From an uncultured SAR86 cluster bacterium (lineage in GTDB: Bacteria > Pseudomonadota > Gammaproteobacteria > Magnimaribacterales > AG-339-G14), in contig CACBOY010000002.1 in the NCBI GenBank assembly GCA_902540995.1, positions 1-64,000 on the forward strand: DNA of 64,000 nt, in the 5' to 3' direction. This document shows positions 9,704 to 19,854 of the stretch, piece by piece. Under the pieces are notes generated by a model. It was not told the origin of the DNA and made no database searches. It saw only the letters and a list, made by a program, of their open reading frames with translations. Made by a program: the position numbers and the translations under genes. Every line of letters starts with the position of its first letter. The stretch's first letter is position 1.

Positions 9704-10990
9704 ATGAAAATCAAAGCGATTAAAGCATTTGAAATCCTTGATTCCAGAGGAACTCCAACAATTGCTGCTTTGATAGAGACTGATGATGATTTTAAAGAAA
9801 TTGGTTTCGTACCATCTGGCGCTTCTACCGGTTCCAGAGAAGCCATAGAAAAAAGAGATGGCGGTAATAATTTTAATGGTAAAGGAGTTGCGCAGGTTAT
9901 TAAAAATGCAGAAGAGAATTTATTTCCAGAACTTATTGGCATGAAAATAGGTTCTCAAGTTGAATTTGATTCAAAACTAATAGAACTGGATGGGACAAAA
10001 AATAAAAAAAATTTTGGGGCAAATATTATCCTTTCTCTATCATTGGCTCACTGCAAGTTATCAGCAAGTGCAGAAAAAAAGCCTTTATACGAATATATTC
10101 ATGATTACTTTAGGGAAAATTTTTTTTCAGAAGTAAAAATGAAGATGCCTCTTCCTATGATGAACATTCTAAACGGGGGAGCACATGCTAATAATCATTT
10201 AGACTTTCAGGAGTTTATGATTCAGCCAGTTGGGTTCTCTTCCTTTAAAGAAGGTCTCATTTGCGGCGTGGAAGTATTTAATTTTTTAAAAAAAACATTG
10301 AATAAAAAAGGCTTTTCCACGGCAGTTGGGGATGAAGGTGGATTTGCTCCTGGAATTGATTCAGCTGAAGAAGCGCTTGATTTAATATCCAGCTCCATCC
10401 AAGAAGCAGGATATGAAGTTGATAAAGATGTAACCTTTGCACTGGATTGCGCCGCAACAGAATTGTTAAAAAATAAGAAGTATGTTTTTTCAAATAAGGA
10501 AAAGTTATCGTCAGATGAATTAATTGAGTATCTTTCCAATTTAGCTGATAAATATCCTATTACTTCAGTTGAAGACGGACTCGATGAAAACGATTGGGTT
10601 GGATGGGAGAGTCTCACTAAAAAACTAGGTAAGAAGACTCAGTTGGTTGGCGATGATTTATTTGTAACCAATAAAGATATTCTTCAAGAGGGCATTGACA
10701 GAAATATTGCCAACTCAGTCTTGGTAAAAATTAACCAAATTGGAACAATTTCTGAGACTTTTGAAACTATATGTTTAGCTTATCAACACAACTATAAGTG
10801 CATAATTTCTCATCGTTCTGGTGAAACAGAAGATAATTTTATTGCCGATTTAGCTGTTGGTACTGGAGCTGGGCAAATAAAAACTGGCGCACCATCAAGG
10901 TCAGATAGAACTTCAAAATATAATAGATTGTTAATGATTGATGCTATGGAAGGTTTAGAATTTCTCGGCAGGCAGGAGTTAATTAATTGA
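9704..10990 (+). CDS. eno: Enolase
   Basis: EILDSRGTPT; VGDEGGFAP; SVEDGLDENDW; SHRSGETEDNFIADLAVG. Confidence 0.98.
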   Translation: MKIKAIKAFEILDSRGTPTIAALIETDDDFKEIGFVPSGASTGSREAIEKRDGGNNFNGKGVAQVIKNAEENLFPELIGMKIGSQVEFDSKLIELDGTKNKKNFGANIILSLSLAHCKLSASAEKKPLYEYIHDYFRENFFSEVKMKMPLPMMNILNGGAHANNHLDFQEFMIQPVGFSSFKEGLICGVEVFNFLKKTLNKKGFSTAVGDEGGFAPGIDSAEEALDLISSSIQEAGYEVDKDVTFALDCAATELLKNKKYVFSNKEKLSSDELIEYLSNLADKYPITSVEDGLDENDWVGWESLTKKLGKKTQLVGDDLFVTNKDILQEGIDRNIANSVLVKINQIGTISETFETICLAYQHNYKCIISHRSGETEDNFIADLAVGTGAGQIKTGAPSRSDRTSKYNRLLMIDAMEGLEFLGRQELIN

Positions 10991-11289
10991 TAGACAAAAT
11001 TAAAAATTATTTGTTCCCCGGTGTATTAGTGATACTTATTTTTTTGATTTTATTTTATATTATAGGAATCTTCTACGGGGAAAATAGCATTGGTCGGTTA
11101 GACAAAATGACACAAGAAAAAATTATTTTAGAAAATAAAATCGTTAAATTGAAGGAAGACAATAAAATTGCCAGAATGGAACTAGATAGTTTCACAAATG
11201 ATCCTGAAGCTTTGGAAGGTTACGCCCGAAGTAAATTAAATTTGATCAAAAAAGGGGAAGTTCTCATTGAACTAGTACCAAATGAGTGA
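10987..11289 (+). CDS. ftsB: Cell division protein FtsB (septum formation initiator family)
   Basis: N-terminal TM then coiled coil, LEGYARSKLNLIKKGEVLIEL; between eno and ispD as in many gammaproteobacteria. Confidence 0.85.
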   Translation: MIDKIKNYLFPGVLVILIFLILFYIIGIFYGENSIGRLDKMTQEKIILENKIVKLKEDNKIARMELDSFTNDPEALEGYARSKLNLIKKGEVLIELVPNE

Positions 11290-11992
11290 ATACGTCGCTT
11301 TAATTCCTGCTGCTGGGGTTGGTGCAAGAGCCCAACTCAAACTTGCTAAACAATTCAATATAGTAGGAAAAAAAACCATTATTGAATTTGCCATAGATCC
11401 TTTTTTGAAAGATGAAAATTGCAAAACTATTTATGTTGTTGTCGCAGAAGATACCGAAGCTTGGGAAGCTTTGTCTATTTCGCAACACAACAAAGTTAAG
11501 ACTTGCATTGGTGCTTCTACGAGGATGCTATCAGTTTTGAATGGGCTGCAAGAGATTAAAGAGGATGAAGATAAATCAATATTAGTTGCCGTGCATGATG
11601 CTGCAAGACCTTGCTTGGACCTTAAAGATCTTTTGGGTCTAATGAGCAAAGCTCAGGATGAAATCAAAGAAGATGGGGAAGGGTGCTATCTTTCTTACCA
11701 ACCAACAGAAAGCGTTAACTTGGTAAAAAATGAAAAAGTACAAAAATCCTTAGATCGAAATAACCTTTGGTTGTCAGCAACACCTCAAGTTTTTTGTTTG
11801 GAAGATCTATTGTCCGCTTTAACCAAAGCCAATGATGATGAAAAAGTATTCACTGATGAAGTAAGCGCTATGCTGCATTATTTTAAAAAAGACATATCCA
11901 TTTACCCCTGTAATAAAACAAATATTAAGGTGACTAAAAAAGAGGATTTGGAAACAGTAGAACAATATTTAAAGCTTGCTGGCAGAATTTAG
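11282..11992 (+). CDS. ispD: 2-C-methyl-D-erythritol 4-phosphate cytidylyltransferase
   Basis: ALIPAAGVGARAQ; VAVHDAARPCLD; ATPQVF. Confidence 0.94.
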   Translation: MSEYVALIPAAGVGARAQLKLAKQFNIVGKKTIIEFAIDPFLKDENCKTIYVVVAEDTEAWEALSISQHNKVKTCIGASTRMLSVLNGLQEIKEDEDKSILVAVHDAARPCLDLKDLLGLMSKAQDEIKEDGEGCYLSYQPTESVNLVKNEKVQKSLDRNNLWLSATPQVFCLEDLLSALTKANDDEKVFTDEVSAMLHYFKKDISIYPCNKTNIKVTKKEDLETVEQYLKLAGRI

Positions 11993-12474
11993 TGAGTAAT
12001 CTGAGAATTGGGCAAGGATTTGACGCTCATAAAATCACCAAAGGTTCTAAAGATTTCATCTTGGGCGGTATCGCAATCGACTCTGAGTATGAGGTCGTTG
12101 CTCATTCTGATGGGGATATCATCAGTCATGCAATCATCGATGCCCTTTTAGGTGCTTGTAAGATGGGTGACATCGGCAAATTGGCACCCTCCAATGAGGA
12201 AAACAGGGGCATCTCTAGTATTCATCTCTTGAAAAAAGTTGCCACAATGCTTTTAGAGGCAGGATACCAAATTGTAAATATTGACCTTACCTATGTTGGA
12301 GAAGAGCCTAGGCTGGAGAAATTCAAAAAAAAAATTGAAGAGAATTTAGCTAAAGAGTTAAAAATGAATCCAAATGATATATCTTGCAAAGCAACAACGA
12401 CAGATGGTTTAGGTTTTGAAGGCGCTCGAGAAGGCATCAGTACTCAAGCGATTGCTCTCGTTACGAAGAATTAA
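11992..12474 (+). CDS. ispF: 2-C-methyl-D-erythritol 2,4-cyclodiphosphate synthase
   Basis: RIGQGFDAHKI; AHSDGDIISHAIIDALLGA; TTTDGLGFEGAREGI; GTG start. Confidence 0.96.
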   Translation: MSNLRIGQGFDAHKITKGSKDFILGGIAIDSEYEVVAHSDGDIISHAIIDALLGACKMGDIGKLAPSNEENRGISSIHLLKKVATMLLEAGYQIVNIDLTYVGEEPRLEKFKKKIEENLAKELKMNPNDISCKATTTDGLGFEGAREGISTQAIALVTKN

Positions 12475-12479
12475 TTTAT

Positions 12480-13160
12480 ATGAAAATAATACTCACCAAT
12501 GATGACGGATTCGACCATCCTGGTATCAAAGCTCTTTTTAAAGAATTGCATGACAAACACGAAGTATTTCTTATAGGTCCAGATCAAAATCGAAGTGGAT
12601 TTAGTAGCGCGATAACTTTTTTAACGCCCTTAAGACACAAAAAATATGCGGATAATATATTCAGTCTAAACGGTACACCCGTTGATTGTGTAAAAGTGGC
12701 TAGAAACATGCTGTGTCCCTTCGAACCGGAAATAGTCGTTTCTGGAATAAACCCAGGTCCAAATTTAGGTTCCGATGCCATTTTATCCGGTACCGTAGGT
12801 GCTGCTTTAGATGGTAGGAATTTGAAGTATCCCTCAATTGCAGTGTCTGTAGCATCTTTTGAAATCAATGATTTTTCTTTCGCTGCAAAGTTTGTTGCCA
12901 AAGTCTTAGATAATCTGGACAACTTGGACATGGAAGACTTTCAAATTTTAAACATCAATGTACCAGATCATAATGAATTTCCCGATCCTGAAATTAAAAT
13001 CACTAAAACTTTCCTAAACGAGGAAGAAGGTGAGAAGAATCTTGAAGTGTCCGATCGAAAGAATTTGGAAGATGGATTCATTTCAATATCTCCAATTAAG
13101 ATAGACATGCATTCCAACTCTCAACAACAGGTAGTTGCAGACTGGGCAAAAAATTTATAG
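12480..13160 (+). CDS. surE: 5'-nucleotidase SurE
   Basis: ILTNDDGFDHPGIKAL; DQNRSGFSSAIT; SGINPGPNLGSDAILSGTVGAA. Confidence 0.95.
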   Translation: MKIILTNDDGFDHPGIKALFKELHDKHEVFLIGPDQNRSGFSSAITFLTPLRHKKYADNIFSLNGTPVDCVKVARNMLCPFEPEIVVSGINPGPNLGSDAILSGTVGAALDGRNLKYPSIAVSVASFEINDFSFAAKFVAKVLDNLDNLDMEDFQILNINVPDHNEFPDPEIKITKTFLNEEEGEKNLEVSDRKNLEDGFISISPIKIDMHSNSQQQVVADWAKNL

Positions 13161-13165
13161 ATCAA

Positions 13166-13822
13166 TTGAATTTTGAATTTGCCAGAAAAGAATTAACCAA
13201 AGAACTTTCTCAAAAGGGCATTAAAGATCCGAGAGTGCTAGAAGCCATCTACCAAATTCCGCGACATGAATTTGTCGATGCAACATTTACTTCTAGAGCT
13301 TACCAAGACATGTCCTTACCAATTGGTCATCAACAAACCATTTCACAACCTTTTGTTGTAGCAAAAATGACAGAACTTTTGATTCAAGGAAATGTCTTAG
13401 ACCAAAAACCTTTAGGAGCAGTTTTGGAGATCGGCACTGGCTGTGGGTATCAAACAGCAATACTTGCTAGATTTTGCAGAAAAGTATTTTCTTTAGAAAG
13501 AATCGAAGCCCTATCACTTCGGGCAGACAACAATTTAAAGAAAGTTGGTATAGACAATTACCAATTACGTTGGTCTGACGGTACTTTAGGCTGGCCAACC
13601 CCAAAAAAATTTGATGCCATCATTTGTACAGCAGCAATTTCACAAATTCCAAAAAAATTAAAAACTCAACTTGAGGTACATGGCAAGCTCATTTGCCCCG
13701 TCGGCGATGGGAAGAAACAACATTTATTACTCTTAGAAAAAAAATCAAAAAATGAATTTCATGAAACAATTTTAGATTCTGTGTTATTTGTTCCTATGCT
13801 TGAGGGAAAGGTTTCTGAATAG
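13166..13822 (+). CDS. pcm: Protein-L-isoaspartate O-methyltransferase
   Basis: RHEFVD; GHQQTISQPFVVAKMTELL; VLEIGTGCGYQTAILA; TTG start. Confidence 0.95.
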   Translation: MNFEFARKELTKELSQKGIKDPRVLEAIYQIPRHEFVDATFTSRAYQDMSLPIGHQQTISQPFVVAKMTELLIQGNVLDQKPLGAVLEIGTGCGYQTAILARFCRKVFSLERIEALSLRADNNLKKVGIDNYQLRWSDGTLGWPTPKKFDAIICTAAISQIPKKLKTQLEVHGKLICPVGDGKKQHLLLLEKKSKNEFHETILDSVLFVPMLEGKVSE

Positions 13823-13824
13823 CT

Positions 13825-14151
13825 TTATTCAAGGATTAATACATTAATTTTATTTGTTTTTTCCTTCCACTCCTCGTGATCTGGCATGGGATCTTTTGCC
13901 TCAGTAATGTTCGGCCAAATCTTTGAATATTTTTCATTTATTTCAATAAATTCTATTTGATCAGCAGGAACTTCGTCTTCTGCATAAATGGCTTCAATGG
14001 GGCACTCAGGCTCACACAAACCGCAATCTATACATTCGTCTGGATTGATAACTAAAGTATTTTCTCCTTCATAGAAACAATCTACAGGACATACTTCGAC
14101 ACAATCGGTGTGCTTACAATTGATGCATCCTTGGCCAACAATAAAAGTCAT
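13825..14151 (-). CDS. fdxA: 7Fe ferredoxin FdxA
   Basis: [22 protein letters not shown] and [12 protein letters not shown] clusters. Confidence 0.93.
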   Translation of the reverse strand: MTFIVGQGCINCKHTDCVEVCPVDCFYEGENTLVINPDECIDCGLCEPECPIEAIYAEDEVPADQIEFIEINEKYSKIWPNITEAKDPMPDHEEWKEKTNKINVLILE

Positions 14152-14170
14152 TAATCAATTATAATTTAAA

Positions 14171-14662
14171 TTGATGATTTCCAATGACGAACTGCAAGAT
14201 TTAGCTATAAAGATAGGTCAGCTATTAACAGAGACAAAGAAAAGTGTTTCTACAGCAGAATCTTGTACAGGAGGCTGGATCGGAAAGGAATTTACAGGCA
14301 TACCAGGTAGTTCAAAATGGTATGGTTTTGGGTTTATCACATACTCTAATAAGGCAAAGCTTAAAACTCTTGGCGTTAGCAAAGATACTCTTTTAGAGGA
14401 GGGAGCTGTAAGTGAAAATGTTGTGAAGGAAATGGCAGAAGGAGCTATAAAAAATAGTGGCTCAGATTTTTCAATTTCAATAAGCGGTATAGCAGGACCT
14501 ACTGGAGGAACACATGACAAGCCGGTTGGCACGGTATGTTTTGGAATTGGCACTAAAACTGAAATAACTTGCTTCACCAAACTTTTTGAAGGAAATCGTG
14601 ACGAAGTCAGAAAACAGAGTGTAGCTTTTGCTTTAAAAGAATTATTAAAATGTTTGCAATAA
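14171..14662 (+). CDS. pncC: Nicotinamide-nucleotide amidohydrolase (stand-alone CinA C-terminal domain, PncC)
   Basis: STAESCTGGWIGKEFTGIPGSSKWYGFGFITYSN; GIAGPTGG; upstream of recA. Confidence 0.9.
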   Translation: MMISNDELQDLAIKIGQLLTETKKSVSTAESCTGGWIGKEFTGIPGSSKWYGFGFITYSNKAKLKTLGVSKDTLLEEGAVSENVVKEMAEGAIKNSGSDFSISISGIAGPTGGTHDKPVGTVCFGIGTKTEITCFTKLFEGNRDEVRKQSVAFALKELLKCLQ

Positions 14663-14683
14663 CTTTTAATATATTGTTAAATA

Positions 14684-14699
14684 CTGTATAAATATACAG
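14684..14699 (+). promoter_or_regulatory. LexA (SOS) box upstream of recA
   Basis: CTGTATAAATATACAG matches CTGT-N8-ACAG; 7 bp before the recA ATG. Confidence 0.85.
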
Positions 14700-14706
14700 T
14701 TTTATT

Positions 14707-15732
14707 ATGCCTACAAGAAAAACAAAAAAAGACGATACAGCGTCACCAGAAAAAGGAAAATCCCTAGAAACAGCCATCTCTCAGATTGAGACCCAATTTG
14801 GTCCTGGAACCATCATGAGAATGGGTGAAAGGGAGGTTCAGAGCATTCCAAGTATTTCTACAGGTTCATTAGGATTGGATTTGGCACTTGGCATAATGGG
14901 CTTGCCTAAGGGCAGAGTAGTTGAGATTTTTGGTCCCGAATCTTCAGGAAAAACAACTTTGACTTTGCAAGTCATAGCCGAGTGCCAGAAACAAGGAGGA
15001 ACCGCGGCATTTATAGATGCAGAGCATGCTTTAGATCCAGTCTACGCAGAAAAAATTGGAGTAAAAATAGATGACTTGCTCCTTTCTCAGCCTGATACAG
15101 GCGAACAAGCCCTGGAAGTTGCCGACATAATGGTTAAATCTGGCGGAATAGATGTTTTAGTTATTGATTCTGTAGCCGCATTAGTACCCCGAGCCGAAAT
15201 TGAGGGCGAAATGGGAGATCATCATGTTGGCCTTCAAGCTAGACTGATGTCACAGGCACTAAGAAAAATAACCGGTAGTATAAAAAAATCAAATACTCTT
15301 GTTATATTTATTAATCAAATTCGAATGAAAATCGGTGTAATGTTTGGTAGTCCTGAGACTACCTCTGGTGGTAATGCTTTAAAGTTTTATTCTTCTGTGA
15401 GATTGGATATTAGAAGAATTGGTACAGTTAAAGACGGTGACGAAGTTGCAGGAAATGAAACTAGAGTTAAGGTAGTTAAAAATAAAGTTTCACCTCCATT
15501 CAGACAAGCTGAATTCCAAATTCTTTACAACAAAGGAATTAACCGTGCTGGAGAAATTCTCGATATTGGAGTTGAAAGAAAAATCGTTGAGAAGGCAGGT
15601 GCTTGGTACGCTTACGATGGTGAAAAAATTGGCCAAGGTAAAATTAATGCTAGTCAGTGGCTAAAAGACAACCCAAATATAGCTAAGAAAATAGAAAAAC
15701 AGATTACAGACTCAATCAAAGAGACCCAATAA
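14707..15732 (+). CDS. recA: Recombinase RecA
   Basis: [53 protein letters not shown]. Confidence 0.99.
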   Translation: MPTRKTKKDDTASPEKGKSLETAISQIETQFGPGTIMRMGEREVQSIPSISTGSLGLDLALGIMGLPKGRVVEIFGPESSGKTTLTLQVIAECQKQGGTAAFIDAEHALDPVYAEKIGVKIDDLLLSQPDTGEQALEVADIMVKSGGIDVLVIDSVAALVPRAEIEGEMGDHHVGLQARLMSQALRKITGSIKKSNTLVIFINQIRMKIGVMFGSPETTSGGNALKFYSSVRLDIRRIGTVKDGDEVAGNETRVKVVKNKVSPPFRQAEFQILYNKGINRAGEILDIGVERKIVEKAGAWYAYDGEKIGQGKINASQWLKDNPNIAKKIEKQITDSIKETQ

Positions 15733-16989
15733 GTCTTTTTCAGTTATTTCAGATTTCGCCTGATCTTTTCTATTAATTATTTCGATTAAGCCTTTTTCAA
15801 CGTTCTTTTCGCTAATGACTATCTGATAAGGATTCCCCATTAAATTGGAATCAGAAAATTTGTTACCTGGAGATGCATCTCGATCGTCATAGAAGACATC
15901 TACATTGTTACTCATTAAATATGAGTATATTTCCTTAGCTTTGTTTTTAACTTTCTCTGATTTTTTTTCATTGATTGAAATTAAAGAACAATCAAAAGCA
16001 GAAATATTTTTTGGAAAAACGATACCTTCATTATCATGATTTTGCTCTATAGCAGCTGCAACAATTCTAGAAACTCCAATTCCATAACAGCCCATTTCTA
16101 AAATTTTTTGACTATTATCATGTTGGACACTTAAACCCATAGATTTGCTGTATTTATTACCTAGTTCAAATATATGACCCACCTCAATTCCTTTTTTAAT
16201 TGAAAGTTTGCCATGCTCACTATCAATATCAGATAGATCATTATTTTCAATTTTTTTCTCAATTTCAGTTTTTAAGGAATCTTCCAATAATTCAATATTT
16301 GATGAAAAATCTTTATCGTTAAATACCAATGTATCTTCACCAGAATCAGCTAGGACATGAAATTCTTCAGACATATTCCCACCAATTGCTCCTGAATCAG
16401 CTTTTACAATCTTGTAATCAAAGCCAATCTCATCAAATATCTTTTGGTAACACTCTTTCATAGCTTGATAGCTTTTGCTCATCCCTTCTTCATCAAGATC
16501 AAATGAATAGGCATCTTTCATTAAGAACTCTCTGCCTCGCATGACTCCAAATCTAGGTCTAATTTCATCTCTGAATTTCGTTTGTATTTGATAAAAAGTT
16601 TTAGGCAGATCTTTATGACTTTGCAGTTCTTGACGACATATATCGGTAATGACTTCTTCATGAGTAGGGCCGAGATAAAATTCCCTTTCATTACGATCCA
16701 AAAAACCCAAAAGTTCTGGACCCATTTGCTCAGACCGTTTTGTTTCGTCCCACAGTGTTTTTGGTTGAACCATCGGCATTAAAACTTCTAAACAACCATA
16801 TTCATTCATATTTTTTCTAATGATAGATTCGACTTTATTAAGAATCTTTAATCCCAGGGGCATCCACGAATAGATACCGGAAGCCAACGGTTTTATCATA
16901 TTTGTTCTAATCATAAGTTTATGGCTTATGAGTTCTGCGTCTTTTGGGGCCTCTTTTTGAGTTTTATAGTGAAATGAGGAAGCTTTCAT
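15712..16989 (-). CDS. proS: Proline--tRNA ligase, short form lacking INS editing domain
   Basis: Class II motifs ([66 protein letters not shown]); 425 aa with only about 40 aa between SGEDTLVFN and KGIEVGHIF. Confidence 0.95.
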   Translation of the reverse strand: MKASSFHYKTQKEAPKDAELISHKLMIRTNMIKPLASGIYSWMPLGLKILNKVESIIRKNMNEYGCLEVLMPMVQPKTLWDETKRSEQMGPELLGFLDRNEREFYLGPTHEEVITDICRQELQSHKDLPKTFYQIQTKFRDEIRPRFGVMRGREFLMKDAYSFDLDEEGMSKSYQAMKECYQKIFDEIGFDYKIVKADSGAIGGNMSEEFHVLADSGEDTLVFNDKDFSSNIELLEDSLKTEIEKKIENNDLSDIDSEHGKLSIKKGIEVGHIFELGNKYSKSMGLSVQHDNSQKILEMGCYGIGVSRIVAAAIEQNHDNEGIVFPKNISAFDCSLISINEKKSEKVKNKAKEIYSYLMSNNVDVFYDDRDASPGNKFSDSNLMGNPYQIVISEKNVEKGLIEIINRKDQAKSEITEKDLLGLFD

Positions 16990-17059
16990 TTAAAATATAA
17001 ATTAATATTCGGCTTTAAAAATTAATAATACTAAAAAAAGATGCTTACAGTGAGGAATA

Positions 17060-17341
17060 ATGCCTATTTATGAGTACCAATGCAGTAAATGCGACAAAAT
17101 ATTTGAAAGAATTGTTTCTGTAGCAGATTCTACAAAAACTGTATTTTGTGATTGCTCGCCAAAAGCAAAGGCTAAAAAAATTATCTCAGCCCCATCCTTT
17201 CGTTTAGAGGGATCAGGTTGGTACGAAACAGACTTTAAGACAGGCAATAAAAAAAATCTTGTACAATCAGATATTAAAAGTAAAAAACCCTCTAAGGAAC
17301 CAAAAAAAACAGAAAACTCAAAACCTGCTAAAAAAGATTAA
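17060..17341 (+). CDS. FmdB family zinc ribbon protein
   Basis: MPIYEYQCSKCDKIFE and CDCSP zinc ribbon; basic tail; upstream of aspS. Confidence 0.85.
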   Translation: MPIYEYQCSKCDKIFERIVSVADSTKTVFCDCSPKAKAKKIISAPSFRLEGSGWYETDFKTGNKKNLVQSDIKSKKPSKEPKKTENSKPAKKD

Positions 17342-17356
17342 ACAATCTTTCTAAAT

Positions 17357-19120
17357 ATGGAACGTACTCAAATAAAAAATATTTCTAATAAAGAAATCGA
17401 TTCATCCTTTCTCATTTCTGGATGGGTTGAAAAGGTCAGGGATCATGGAGGTGTCATATTTTTAGATATCAGAGACGCATCTGGATTAATGCAAGTTGTT
17501 GTTGAGCCAGACGATAAAGATTTATTCAAAAAGTCGGAATCGATAAGAATGTCTTATGTTCTTGAAGTTACAGGAATTCTTAGAAAAAGGCCTAAAGGCA
17601 CAATTAATGAGTCATTGGCGTCTGGAGAACTGGAACTGGTTTCAAAAGAAATTGATATTCTTTCCAAAAGTAAACCTTTGCCTTTTCAGTTAGATGAACA
17701 TGCAAAAGTCGGTGAGGAGGTTAGGCTCAAATACCGTTACTTGGATTTGCGAAGACCGGAAATGCAATCAAATCTAAAAATCAGATCTCAAGTAAATCAC
17801 ATCGTCAGAAGTCATCTCATTGAAGATGAGTTTATTGAAATTGAAACTCCAATGATGGCTAGGGCTACGCCGGAAGGAGCTAGAGATTTTCTTGTCCCAA
17901 GCAGACTTTACAATCAAAAGTTTTATGCTCTCACTCAGTCACCACAGCTTTTCAAACAAATGTTGATGATTGGAGGTTTTGAAAAATATTTTCAAATTGT
18001 CAGATGCTTCCGGGATGAGGATACACGAAAAGATAGGCAGCCAGAATTCACTCAATTGGATATCGAATTGTCTTTTATTTCAGAAGAAGAAATTCTTAAA
18101 ATCTCTGAAAGCCTTATAAAAAGAATTTTTTTTGAAACTTTAAATATTGAGTTTGATGATTTCCAAAGAATTAAATATCAAGAAGCAATAAAGGATTACG
18201 GCTCAGATAAACCTGACTTAAGAAACCCTTTAAAGCTCGTTGATGTAAAAGATATTTTTGAAAATTCTTCATTTAAGGTTTTTGCCGATCCTGCCAAGAA
18301 TGAAAAGGCAAGAATTGTTGCGCTTAAAATTGAACAAGAAATAAGCAGAAATAAAATAGATGAGTACACTAAATTTGTCGGTAATTTTGGAGCAAAAGGA
18401 CTAGCTTATATAAAAGTCAATGATTCTACTGATCTAGATAATGGGCTTCAGTCTCCAATTCTTAAGTTCCTTTCTAAAGAAGAGATTTCTAGTTTAGTTG
18501 AAAGGCTTGAACTAAGTTCTGGAGACACTGTTTTTTTTGGTGCCGATCACAGAAATGTTGTGAATGATTCAATGGGCTCATTGAGAGAAAAATTAGGTGA
18601 AGATCTTAACTTAATTGATAAAGAGGCTTTTAAATTCGGATGGATAACAGACTTTCCTTTATTTGAAGAGGATATTCAAGGGAACTTGTCTCCATCACAC
18701 CATCCTTTTACTGCTTCTCAAGGAGGGCTCAAAGAACTAAAGAGAGATCCAGCAAATGCTGTTGCAAAAGCATATGACCTTATTTTGAATGGCAGTGAAA
18801 TTGGAGGCGGTTCTTTGAGAATTAATAGTTTAGATGAACAATTGGAAGTATTATCCATATTAGGAATAGATAAAAAAGAAGCGGATGAAAAATTTGGTTT
18901 CTTTTTAGAAGCTCTGTCCTATGGATGTCCTCCTCATGGCGGAATTGCATTTGGATTAGATCGTTTGATCATGTTGCTTTGTAAACAAGAATCCATCAGA
19001 GATGTAATCGCTTTTCCCAAGACCCAATCAGCAACTTGCTTGCTTTCCGATGCTCCAAGTTTAATTGATCAGGATCAATTAGATATGCTTTCCATAAAAG
19101 TTCTTGAAGAGGATAAATAG
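17357..19120 (+). CDS. aspS: Aspartate--tRNA ligase
   Basis: GWVEKVRDHGGVIFLDIRD; PEFTQLDIELSF; GGGSLRINS; FGLDRLIMLL. Confidence 0.97.
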   Translation: MERTQIKNISNKEIDSSFLISGWVEKVRDHGGVIFLDIRDASGLMQVVVEPDDKDLFKKSESIRMSYVLEVTGILRKRPKGTINESLASGELELVSKEIDILSKSKPLPFQLDEHAKVGEEVRLKYRYLDLRRPEMQSNLKIRSQVNHIVRSHLIEDEFIEIETPMMARATPEGARDFLVPSRLYNQKFYALTQSPQLFKQMLMIGGFEKYFQIVRCFRDEDTRKDRQPEFTQLDIELSFISEEEILKISESLIKRIFFETLNIEFDDFQRIKYQEAIKDYGSDKPDLRNPLKLVDVKDIFENSSFKVFADPAKNEKARIVALKIEQEISRNKIDEYTKFVGNFGAKGLAYIKVNDSTDLDNGLQSPILKFLSKEEISSLVERLELSSGDTVFFGADHRNVVNDSMGSLREKLGEDLNLIDKEAFKFGWITDFPLFEEDIQGNLSPSHHPFTASQGGLKELKRDPANAVAKAYDLILNGSEIGGGSLRINSLDEQLEVLSILGIDKKEADEKFGFFLEALSYGCPPHGGIAFGLDRLIMLLCKQESIRDVIAFPKTQSATCLLSDAPSLIDQDQLDMLSIKVLEEDK

Positions 19121-19854
19121 TGGCGGGACATTCTAAGTGGGCCAACATAAAACATCGCAAAGGTCGTCAAGATGAAAAAAGACAAAAAGTTTTCTCGAAA
19201 CTTATAAGAGAGCTTACCGTTGCTGCTAAATTGGGAGGACCTGAGCCAGGAGATAATCCTAGATTAAGACTTGCTCTAGATAAGGCCCTTGGAGCCAATA
19301 TGCCAAAAGATACAATAGAAAGAGCCATAGCAAGAGGTTCTGGAGATCAGGAAGCAGAAAATTTAGAAGAAACCATTTATGAAGGCTATGGTCCCAATGG
19401 GGTTGCTATTATAGTTGAAACTTTGACGGACAATAAAAACAGAACGGTTGCTGAAGTTAGACACGCTTTTTCTAAGTACGGAGGAAGTTTAGGTACCGAT
19501 GGGTCTGTAGCATATTTATTTACCAAAGTTGGTCAGATAGTCGTTGAAAATACTGATGAGGAAAAAATATTTGATGTTTCTGTATCGAATGGTGCAGATG
19601 AAGTAGAACAGGGTGACGAAGATAATCTCATCATCTCTGTTGAAGCCGAAGAATTTCATAATCTTAAAAATGTTCTAGAAGAGAATGAAATCAAAATTAA
19701 CCAATACGAGTTGATTATGAAAGCATCAAATAGCGTTGAGCTTGATGATGAGGCTTCTGAAAAAGTCATCAATCTTCTTGAAAGTCTTGAAGATTTGGAT
19801 GATGTGCAAAATGTTCATTCCAATGCTGAATTTTCTGAAGGGAGCTTTGCTTGA
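19120..19854 (+). CDS. yebC: YebC/PmpR family protein
   Basis: MAGHSKWANIKHRKGRQDEKR; GTG start overlapping aspS stop. Confidence 0.96.
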   Translation: MAGHSKWANIKHRKGRQDEKRQKVFSKLIRELTVAAKLGGPEPGDNPRLRLALDKALGANMPKDTIERAIARGSGDQEAENLEETIYEGYGPNGVAIIVETLTDNKNRTVAEVRHAFSKYGGSLGTDGSVAYLFTKVGQIVVENTDEEKIFDVSVSNGADEVEQGDEDNLIISVEAEEFHNLKNVLEENEIKINQYELIMKASNSVELDDEASEKVINLLESLEDLDDVQNVHSNAEFSEGSFA

